This document shows positions 1 to 5,911 of a stretch of 8,781 bases of DNA, piece by piece. Origin of the DNA: Pseudomonadota bacterium (GTDB taxonomy: Bacteria > Pseudomonadota > Gammaproteobacteria > Burkholderiales > Burkholderiaceae_D); the NCBI GenBank assembly GCA_018241865.1, contig JAFECY010000103.1, positions 1 through 8,781 of the forward strand. The letters are read 5' to 3'. Below the pieces are notes generated by a model, which did no database searches, was not told the DNA's origin, and was given only the letters and a program-made list of their open reading frames with translations. The translations under genes were made by a program, and so were the position numbers. How positions within the stretch are numbered: the stretch's first letter is position 1; the number at the start of each line of letters is the position of its first letter.

Positions 1-6
1 ACATGA

Positions 7-32
7 ATGATCGGGATATATGATCGGGATAT
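7..32. repeat. Perfect 13-bp tandem direct repeat
   Basis: The 13-mer ATGATCGGGATAT occurs twice head to tail, at 7-19 and 20-32, with no mismatch. Each copy holds a GATC site. The repeat lies in the non-coding stretch upstream of the ABC ATPase. It could be a slippage duplication or a pair of protein-binding sites one helical turn plus a little apart. Nothing in the sequence decides between these. Confidence 0.9.
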
Positions 33-132
33 TTTACGCGACAACCTTCTCCGGCGTGGGCAATTGTTTTGCAAGAGCAACACTGCAAACCCACGCTTAT
101 TCGCTCTATGCTCCGCAAAAAACAGCAAAGTT

Positions 133-161
133 ATTACAGGGCACGGCAAAATCATTATGAT
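133..161 (+). promoter_or_regulatory. Candidate sigma-70 promoter for the ABC ATPase gene
   Basis: A -10 hexamer TATGAT (156-161, 5 of 6 consensus bases) lies 17 nt downstream of ATTACA (133-138, 4 of 6 matches to TTGACA). Transcription would start near 168, leaving a leader of about 43 nt before the ATG at 211. This is seen by eye only. The upstream sequence has no open frame running in from the left on the + strand, which fits a transcription unit starting here. Confidence 0.4.
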
Positions 162-210
162 GTCGAACTGATTCTTCATCTTGGCCGAACCGATTTCCCT
201 TTCCCACAAC

Positions 211-927
211 ATGACCAGCCCGGCACTGCAATTTCGACACATCGTCAAACGATACGACAAAAATCCCGTCTTGCAAGACATCGACTTCACCATCGCCAAG
301 GGAGAATTTTTCGGACTGGTTGGCGTCAATGGCGCCGGCAAAACCACGCTCATCAAATGCCTGCTGGATTTCCACAGCGTCGATGAAGGTGCGATCGATA
401 TTTTCGGCGTCAGCCATCGCCTAATGCAGGCGCGTCGCCCGATGGCTTTTCTCCCGGAACGATTTACTCCGCCTTATTATCTGACCGGTATCGACTTTTT
501 GAAATACACCCTGAAACTGCAATCTCTGCCCTACGACGACGCGCAGACGCGAGCGATGCTGCAAGTGCTGGATTTGGATGTCGCCGCCCTCAAGCGGCCG
601 GTGCGTTCCTACTCCAAAGGCATGACCCAGAAACTCGGCCTCGCAGCCTGCTTCCTCGGCAACAAGGACTTGTACGTGCTGGACGAACCCATGAGCGGAC
701 TCGACCCGAAGGCGCGCGCGCTGCTCAAAGCCCAATTGCTGCGGATGCGCGCGGCCGGCAGCACCCTGTTCTTCAGTTCGCATGCACTAGCGGATGTCGA
801 AGAAATCTGCGACCGCATGGCGATTTTGCATGGCGGACAATTGCGTTTCATCGGTTCTCCAGCGGAATGTCGGCAACAATTTGCAGCCGATTCGCTAGAA
901 CAAGCTTACATGCGCTGCATTACCTAA
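211..927 (+). CDS. ABC transporter ATP-binding protein (ABC-2/CcmA-type exporter family)
   Basis: This is a 238-residue nucleotide-binding subunit that should hydrolyse ATP to power an exporter. Counting from Met at 211, it shows Walker A GVNGAGKT (38-45), the signature region SYSKGM (about 133-138, a variant of LSGGQ usual in the CcmA/ABC-2 group), Walker B LYVLDEP with the D-loop SGLDP (154-166) and the switch His in SSHA (about 191). The Q-loop site reads FLPE, without the usual Gln, as in many drug- or polysaccharide-type ABC-2 ATPases. The protein lacks the extra 60 or so C-terminal residues found in DrrA-like members. ATG 211 is preferred over TTG 181 because the family-like sequence begins just after it; no clear ribosome-binding site precedes either. 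No permease lies in the window, so the partner is probably upstream or elsewhere and the substrate is unknown. A link to the pilus genes is only positional. Confidence 0.88.
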   Translation: MTSPALQFRHIVKRYDKNPVLQDIDFTIAKGEFFGLVGVNGAGKTTLIKCLLDFHSVDEGAIDIFGVSHRLMQARRPMAFLPERFTPPYYLTGIDFLKYTLKLQSLPYDDAQTRAMLQVLDLDVAALKRPVRSYSKGMTQKLGLAACFLGNKDLYVLDEPMSGLDPKARALLKAQLLRMRAAGSTLFFSSHALADVEEICDRMAILHGGQLRFIGSPAECRQQFAADSLEQAYMRCIT

Positions 928-986
928 CCATCTGTTTTCTTATATTCAGAACCGATCAACCGCCGCCGCCTCGAACCCAAGCGACC

Positions 987-2405
987 ATGTATCTTTCCCA
1001 CTTCGGCCTGAACCAATCTCCTTTCGGTATCACACCCAATCCGATCTTCTTTTTCGCCGGCAACAAGCGCGGCGCGATTCTGGAAGCGCTGCTCTACGCC
1101 GTTACCAATGGCGAGGGAATCGTCAAAGTCACGGGCGAAGTCGGCAGCGGCAAGACCATGTTGTGCCGGATGCTGGAAAGCATGTTGCCGGACAATATCG
1201 AGGTCATTTACCTAGTCAATCCGACTTTGGGTCGAGAAGAAGTGGTGTACGCGATCGCCGGTGAGCTGGGCTTGCCGACCGATGGAAAACGCCCGGATGA
1301 AATGATCCGCGCTTTGCAAAACGACCTCATCGCCAAGCACGTCGCCGGCAAGCAGGTGGTCTTGCTGGTCGAGGAAGCGCAGGCGATGCCGCTCGATACG
1401 CTAGAAGAAATCCGTTTGTTTTCCAATCTAGAAACTGCTCACCACAAGCTGCTGCAGATCGTTCTGTTCGGTCAACCGGAACTCGATCAGAGCTTGCAAC
1501 TACCACGCATGCGCCAACTGAAAGAGCGCATCACGCACAGTTTTGAAGTGCCGCCGCTAGAACCGAAGACCATCCCGGAATACCTGATGTTCCGCATGCG
1601 TGCGGCGGGTTATCACGGGCCGGATATTTTCAGCAAAGGAGCGATCCGTCACATCACCACGGTATCGGAAGGCATTGTGCGGCGTATCAGCATCCTAGCC
1701 GACAAAGCGTTGTTGGCCGCCTTCGCCGACAATACGCATGCCATCGAAGCCCGCCACGTCAAGGCAGCCATTCAGGACAGTGAGTTTTCGGCTAGCGCCA
1801 AGGCGCGGCAGCGACGCAATATCATCCTTGCCTTGATATTGGCATCGGCTTTATTTGTCGTCAGTGGACTGGCATGGCACTTTTCCCGCCCGACCGTTCC
1901 GGGAACACCACTCGCCCACCCGGTGACCGAAATCGGCGCGACGCCGGCGACAAGCACCGCCACCACCGCTACCACCGTATCGACCACACTGCCCGCTGTC
2001 GCCGCACCCGCGAATGCTGCCGAGTCGAAAAAAACCATTCCCGCCGCCAGCATCCTGCAACAGCGTCTAGAAAGCACCAAAGCTTGGATCGACGCCGAAG
2101 CGCCCAAACGGTTTACCGTGGAAATCACGCTGGTCGAGGCCAATAGCCGCATCCGGGCAGAGCAAGCCCTGCTGGCGCGCGAAACCGAACTCGGCGCTGA
2201 CCAAATCCATGTTTTCCCAACGCGCATAGGCGGCCGTCCCCGTTACGGCTTCACGCATGGCAGCTATGCCACCATTTCGGAAGCCATCGCCGCGCGTGAC
2301 AAGCTGGCAAAACAATGGGGATACCGTCCGCAAATTCGCACCATCAACAGTATTCGTCAGGAAATCGACAAAACCCGCAGCGCCGATCTCTGGCAGCAGC
2401 AATAA
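987..2405 (+). CDS. mshM: MSHA biogenesis AAA ATPase MshM (ExeA family) with C-terminal SPOR-like domain
   Basis: This is a 472-residue bitopic inner-membrane protein. Residues 1-20 (MYLSHFGLNQSPFGITPNP) are the typical ExeA/MshM opening. The cytoplasmic AAA domain has Walker A GEVGSGKT (50-57), a Walker B-like VVLLVEEAQ (124-132; Glu-Glu in place of the common Asp-Glu) and the family motif FGQPEL (161-166). One transmembrane helix spans about 279-298. A Thr/Ala/Pro-rich linker (about 300-345) leads to a SPOR-like domain (about 375-455, with the pattern RFTVEI...RYGFTHGSYATISEAIAARDKL). Such domains bind peptidoglycan stripped of stem peptides. By analogy with Aeromonas ExeA, the protein probably helps the MshL secretin pass or insert at the cell wall. 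ATG 987 is chosen over an upstream in-frame start at 867 because 867 would overlap the ABC gene and add 40 non-family residues. The family assignment is strong. The mshM name also rests on context, and DamX-like AAA-SPOR proteins are the alternative. Confidence 0.85.
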   Translation: MYLSHFGLNQSPFGITPNPIFFFAGNKRGAILEALLYAVTNGEGIVKVTGEVGSGKTMLCRMLESMLPDNIEVIYLVNPTLGREEVVYAIAGELGLPTDGKRPDEMIRALQNDLIAKHVAGKQVVLLVEEAQAMPLDTLEEIRLFSNLETAHHKLLQIVLFGQPELDQSLQLPRMRQLKERITHSFEVPPLEPKTIPEYLMFRMRAAGYHGPDIFSKGAIRHITTVSEGIVRRISILADKALLAAFADNTHAIEARHVKAAIQDSEFSASAKARQRRNIILALILASALFVVSGLAWHFSRPTVPGTPLAHPVTEIGATPATSTATTATTVSTTLPAVAAPANAAESKKTIPAASILQQRLESTKAWIDAEAPKRFTVEITLVEANSRIRAEQALLARETELGADQIHVFPTRIGGRPRYGFTHGSYATISEAIAARDKLAKQWGYRPQIRTINSIRQEIDKTRSADLWQQQ

Positions 2406-2457
2406 CCAGAATATGGTTGGGGAATGCGATATAAACCGTGGCGCACAGACCGCATTC
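2404..2457 (+). repeat. Two inverted repeats just after the mshM stop (possible weak attenuator)
   Basis: AACCA (2404-2408) and TGGTT (2414-2418) can pair across a 5-nt loop and overlap the stop codon. Further on, GAATGCG (2422-2428) pairs perfectly with CGCATTC (2451-2457) across a 22-nt loop, and four T follow at 2462-2465. The stems are short and the T run is poor, so a true intrinsic terminator is doubtful. Confidence 0.3.
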
Positions 2458-2462
2458 GCACT

Positions 2463-2509
2463 TTTCAATTAGTTGAAATCGAGAATCTAGCTTAAAATCT
2501 CCTTAAATT
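2463..2509 (+). promoter_or_regulatory. Candidate promoter/operator region of the mshL operon
   Basis: A perfect inverted repeat, TTTCAA-TTAG-TTGAAA, fills 2463-2478. Its right arm TTGAAA looks like a -35 element. The -10-like hexamers downstream are TAAAAT (2493-2498, spacer only 14 nt) and TTAAAT (2503-2508, 18 nt after TCGAGA at 2479-2484). No pairing is ideal. The AT-rich character and its place in the only long gap of the pilus block make a promoter here plausible. The palindrome could be an operator covering it. Confidence 0.3.
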
Positions 2510-2542
2510 TCCTCAGTTACAACAATACAGTTCGCGCTCCCC

Positions 2543-4351
2543 ATGACCAAAGTCGCTGTCAGCACCTTATTTAGTTGTGCCATTCTCGCCGGCTGCGGCA
2601 CCCAACCGATGGTGCCATCGACAGGGCATATCAAGGAAGCGCCGCAGCCTGCCGGCAGCATTCCCGCGCCGGTTCAGCAAAGCGCCATCCTTGCGCCGCC
2701 CAAGCCCGCCCCCAAATCGGAAACCTACAGCGTGACGGTTTACCGAGTGCCGGTGCAATCCCTGCTATTCGCGCTGGCACGCGACGCCAAGGTCAATATC
2801 GACGTTCACCCCAGCATCGAGGGGGAGGTGACGCTCAACGCCATCAACCAAACTTTGCCGCAACTGCTCAGCCGCATCGCCAAGCAAGTGGACATGCGCT
2901 ACGAACTGGACGGCTCCAATCTCGTGGTATTGCCGGATACGCCCTTCCTGCGCAACTACAAGGTTGACTATGTCAACATGACCCGCAATTCCACCAGCAA
3001 CGTCAATATCGCGACGCAAATATCGACGGGGAGCGGCGCCCTCGCGGCAAGCGGCGGCAGCGGCGGCGACAACAATTCGCGCACCTCGGTATCGAACACC
3101 TCGAACAACCGCTTCTGGGAAACCTTGGTGCAAAACATCAAGGACACGCTCAAGGAAGAAGACCGACTGGTCGTCAAGTCGCGCTCGGAGAGCACTGAAC
3201 AGCGACAAGCCGGACAAGATGCCTCTGGCAAGCCGACCGCCAATCCGTCGTCTGTCGTGGTCGTCGGCAACCAGCAGCCAAACCAACAAGGCGCAAATCA
3301 ACAAGTTTCTGAAAACGAACGTGCGGTATCGGTGATCGCCAACCCGGAAACCGGCCTGATCGCCGTCCGAGCCACCAGTCGCCAGCATGAGAAAGTTCAG
3401 AAGTTCCTCGACATGGTCATGTCCAGCGCCAAGCGCCAGGTACTGATCGAAGCGACCGTGATCGAAGTGCAGTTGAGCGACCAATACCAACAAGGCATCA
3501 ATTGGTCGAGTCTGCGCAACAGCGCGACGGAAGGGTTGAGCATCGGTCAAGCGCAGGTCAACAATGTCGCGCTGCCATCCGGCGTCAATACCGGCACCAG
3601 CGCCGGCCTGTTCACGCTGAACTACATCAATCCGGGCACGCGCTTAGGCAATCTGGCGCTGACTCTGCAGTTGCTCGAATCGTTTGGCAAGGTCAAGGTC
3701 TTGTCCAGTCCGAAAATCAACGTGCTGAACAACCAAACCGCCTTGCTGAAAGTGGTGGATAACAGCGTCTTTTTTACCGTGACGGCGACCACTACACCGG
3801 CACAAGTTGGCATCCCGGCGACCACCACTTATACGTCCGAGCTGCATACGGTGCCAGTCGGTTTCGTCATGAGCGTGACGCCGCAAATCGCCGACACCGA
3901 TGAAGTGACGATCAATGTTCGCCCCAGCATCTCGCGCATCGTCGGTTACGTGCAAGACCCGAACCCGGCGCTGGCCAATGCGGCCGTGCCGGTCGTCAGC
4001 AGCGTGCCGGTGATCCAGACCCGCGAAATGGAATCGATCCTGAAAGTCAACAGCGGCCAAATCGCAGTCATGGGCGGCCTGATGCAAGACAGCGTGGACA
4101 ACAACAAGGATGCGATTCCTGTCTTAGGCAAAATTCCGGTGATCGGCAATGCGTTCAGCTATCGCAACGACACCTCCAAAAAATCAGAATTGGTGATTTT
4201 CATGCGCCCACTGGTGGTCAAAGACGCCAGCATGACCGGTGATTTCCGCGACTTCCGACACATGTTGCCTACCAACGAACCGCTGGGGAAAAACCCTTAT
4301 ACAGAGCCAGTCAGATTACCCGCTGCTGATACGAAGGCGGAGGGCAAATGA
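2543..4351 (+). CDS. mshL: MSHA pilus secretin MshL (outer-membrane lipoprotein)
   Basis: This 602-residue secretin should form the ring-shaped outer-membrane channel through which the pilus leaves the cell. The start is well supported by the short lipoprotein signal with lipobox LAGC (15-18), so Cys18 would be acylated; Gly at +2 suits outer-membrane sorting. A Pro/Ala-rich linker (about 30-60) is followed by an STN/N0-type domain (about 60-132). Then comes an N1-type secretin_N region (about 137-295), interrupted by a Gly/Ser/Asn-rich stretch (161-190) and a Gln/Asn-rich one (220-256). The C-terminal secretin barrel domain (about 300-560) has VLSSPKINVLNNQTA (386-400), PVGFVMSVTPQI (438-449) and the signature PVLGKIPVIGNAF (526-538). 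The C-terminal tail is short. The ATG has no clear Shine-Dalgarno sequence. The stop overlaps mshN by ATGA. MshL is favoured over PilQ or GspD because of the lipobox, the STN-type N terminus and the neighbours. Confidence 0.93.
   Translation: MTKVAVSTLFSCAILAGCGTQPMVPSTGHIKEAPQPAGSIPAPVQQSAILAPPKPAPKSETYSVTVYRVPVQSLLFALARDAKVNIDVHPSIEGEVTLNAINQTLPQLLSRIAKQVDMRYELDGSNLVVLPDTPFLRNYKVDYVNMTRNSTSNVNIATQISTGSGALAASGGSGGDNNSRTSVSNTSNNRFWETLVQNIKDTLKEEDRLVVKSRSESTEQRQAGQDASGKPTANPSSVVVVGNQQPNQQGANQQVSENERAVSVIANPETGLIAVRATSRQHEKVQKFLDMVMSSAKRQVLIEATVIEVQLSDQYQQGINWSSLRNSATEGLSIGQAQVNNVALPSGVNTGTSAGLFTLNYINPGTRLGNLALTLQLLESFGKVKVLSSPKINVLNNQTALLKVVDNSVFFTVTATTTPAQVGIPATTTYTSELHTVPVGFVMSVTPQIADTDEVTINVRPSISRIVGYVQDPNPALANAAVPVVSSVPVIQTREMESILKVNSGQIAVMGGLMQDSVDNNKDAIPVLGKIPVIGNAFSYRNDTSKKSELVIFMRPLVVKDASMTGDFRDFRHMLPTNEPLGKNPYTEPVRLPAADTKAEGK
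4339..4343 (+). promoter_or_regulatory. Ribosome-binding site of mshN
   Basis: GGAGG lies 4 nt before the ATG at 4348, inside the last codons of mshL. It is the only strong Shine-Dalgarno match among the six gene starts. It supports both the overlapping ATGA start and coupled translation of mshL and mshN. Confidence 0.65.
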
Positions 4352-5901
4352 GTCTGTTAATGCAAGCGCTCAAGAAAGCCGAGCAAGCCAAGCAACAGAC
4401 CGATGAGCCGAGCAAACCAATGTCGGCCGAGGAAAAACCTGCGCCTACCGCTCCCGAAGAATTGTCCCTGTCCCCTATGGAGACAGCCGGCGCGCCTACG
4501 CAGGCACCGCCAGCAGATACGGCAAAGCTGGATGAACATCCGGTTAGCAACGTAGAAAAATCCGCGAGCGATATTCCGCCACGCACTTCACCACACACCG
4601 CTGCGCTAGACATCCCCCCTCTTGCACCACTACCGTCGGAGCTGTCCGTGCCCGTGTCGGGTGCGCCGTTGGAACAGCCATCGAGCCCGCCACCACCGCA
4701 ACCAGCCTCTGCAACAGCAGAACCGGCAGCAGTGCCAGCCAACAAGACAAGCGTGCCGCCGGAATCGCTGGCTCGACCCGCAGTCTCCAAACCGACGCTC
4801 TACAGCGGGACGCGTCCGCAACCACGCGAATCGGGCGCACAACAAACGGCCAAAGCGGTATTTGCCTCGAAACAACTGGCGCACAAAAACCAAGGTATGC
4901 GTATCGCCCTCGGGGCGATTGTTGTCTTACTCTTGGCTTCCGCTGGATTCGGCTATTACTACATACAGGGGATCACACAAAAGAGCAGCGTCATCACTGC
5001 CGGCACGCCAACGCAACCGCCCGTTCCGCCAGACCCCGCTCTCGCGGCACAACAACAGGCAGACAGCACTGCCATTGCTTCCACGCCTGCGACAACCGCA
5101 TCCATGATCGCAGCAGCAGACAGCACCGCGGCTCTATCCTCTGGCAAATTGGCAGGCGGGCAAACCGTGACCGCATCCGAACCAGCCACACCAGTAAAGA
5201 CGCTGCCTGCGGACAAGCTCGCCATTGCCGACACCGAACAGAAAGCCATGCCGACACCGGCAGCAAACAAATCCACGCAAATCGGCAGCGCCGGCATCAC
5301 GATCCGTCAAACCAATAACGTCGATCGCATCAACCCGACATTGGCCAGCGCTTATCAAGCATTCGTCGCAGGCGACACGACTTCGGCACAGCAGAAATAT
5401 CAACAAGTCGTGCAACTCGATGCCAACAACCGCGATGCATTGCTGGGACTGGCAGCAATCGCCCTCGTTCACAAACAACCGGCTCAAGCGGGAGCGTATT
5501 ATCTAAAGCTGCTCGAACTCGACCCGGCCGATGCCGATGCCGTGGCCGGCATGATCAGCCTGCAGCAAGGCAATCTGGCGCAAAACGAAAGCCACCTGAA
5601 GAAAATCATCGTCGATAACCCGAATGCTGTCGCGGTGCAATTCGTGCTGGGCAATCTGTATGCGCAGCAATCGCGCTGGGCCGATGCGCAGCAAGCCTAT
5701 TTCCAAGCTTTTGGCGGCGCGCCAGGTAATGCCGATTACGCCTTCAATTTAGCAGTCAGCCTCGACCGTCTGTCGCAAACAAAACTCGCGCTGGAATACT
5801 ATCAACGTGCGCTAGCGCTGGCACAAAACGGTTCCGGCAATTTCAACAAGAGCGCGGTACAAACGCGCATCCGGGAACTGCAGTCAGTCGCCAACAACTA
5901 A
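4348..5901 (+). CDS. mshN: MSHA biogenesis protein MshN, membrane-anchored TPR protein
   Basis: This is a 517-residue protein with one transmembrane helix (about 183-206) and an N-in topology. The cytoplasmic part opens with MSLLMQALKKAEQAK (1-15), close to the opening of GspB/ExeB proteins, and continues as a long disordered Pro/Ala/Ser-rich region (about 20-165, including a PPPP run near 114-117). After the helix comes a second Ala/Thr/Pro-rich linker (about 215-315). Roughly five TPR-like units follow (about 330-360, 364-394, 395-425, 428-458 and 463-493), carrying typical pieces such as AYQAFVAGD, LLGLAAIAL, QFVLGNLYAQ and ALEYYQRALAL. The TPR part should lie in the periplasm, where it may bind the secretin or pilus subunits, though the exact partner is unknown. 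It overlaps mshL by ATGA and ends 10 nt before mshE. The family is recognised from TPR content, topology and position between mshL and mshE. The low-complexity half would be hard to align. Confidence 0.82.
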   Translation: MSLLMQALKKAEQAKQQTDEPSKPMSAEEKPAPTAPEELSLSPMETAGAPTQAPPADTAKLDEHPVSNVEKSASDIPPRTSPHTAALDIPPLAPLPSELSVPVSGAPLEQPSSPPPPQPASATAEPAAVPANKTSVPPESLARPAVSKPTLYSGTRPQPRESGAQQTAKAVFASKQLAHKNQGMRIALGAIVVLLLASAGFGYYYIQGITQKSSVITAGTPTQPPVPPDPALAAQQQADSTAIASTPATTASMIAAADSTAALSSGKLAGGQTVTASEPATPVKTLPADKLAIADTEQKAMPTPAANKSTQIGSAGITIRQTNNVDRINPTLASAYQAFVAGDTTSAQQKYQQVVQLDANNRDALLGLAAIALVHKQPAQAGAYYLKLLELDPADADAVAGMISLQQGNLAQNESHLKKIIVDNPNAVAVQFVLGNLYAQQSRWADAQQAYFQAFGGAPGNADYAFNLAVSLDRLSQTKLALEYYQRALALAQNGSGNFNKSAVQTRIRELQSVANN

Positions 5902-5911
5902 GACGAGAACC

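Noticed and set aside
1..130. Possible divergent gene on the - strand starting at ATG 4-2
   Set aside because: A - strand frame is open here, but only one codon would be inside the window, and no ribosome-binding site is seen before it.
181..210. TTG start for the ABC ATPase
   Set aside because: It adds ten residues before the family-like start and has no better ribosome-binding site than the ATG at 211.
69..386. Open frame on the + strand, 105 codons
   Set aside because: It runs out of frame across the first third of the ABC ATPase gene and has no recognisable domain or ribosome-binding site.
867..986. Upstream in-frame start for mshM (adds 40 residues)
   Set aside because: It would overlap the ABC ATPase gene, and the added residues do not look like the ExeA/MshM family, whose typical opening begins exactly at the ATG at 987.
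928..986. Promoter for mshM in the 59-nt gap (TATATT at 941-946)
   Set aside because: No acceptable -35 element lies 16-18 nt upstream, so the -10-like hexamer alone is not enough.
1947..1998. ACC/GCC-rich repeat-like DNA in mshM
   Set aside because: It encodes the Thr/Ala linker between the membrane helix and the SPOR-like domain and is explained by codon repetition.
2765..3550. Long open frame on the - strand inside mshL (261 codons)
   Set aside because: It lies wholly antisense to a well-supported secretin and encodes a low-complexity, unrecognisable product, as expected for a shadow frame of a GC-biased gene.
4311..4790. Long open frame on the - strand inside mshN (159 codons)
   Set aside because: It is antisense to the Pro/Ala-rich part of MshN; the Gly/Ser-rich product is the expected mirror of those codons.
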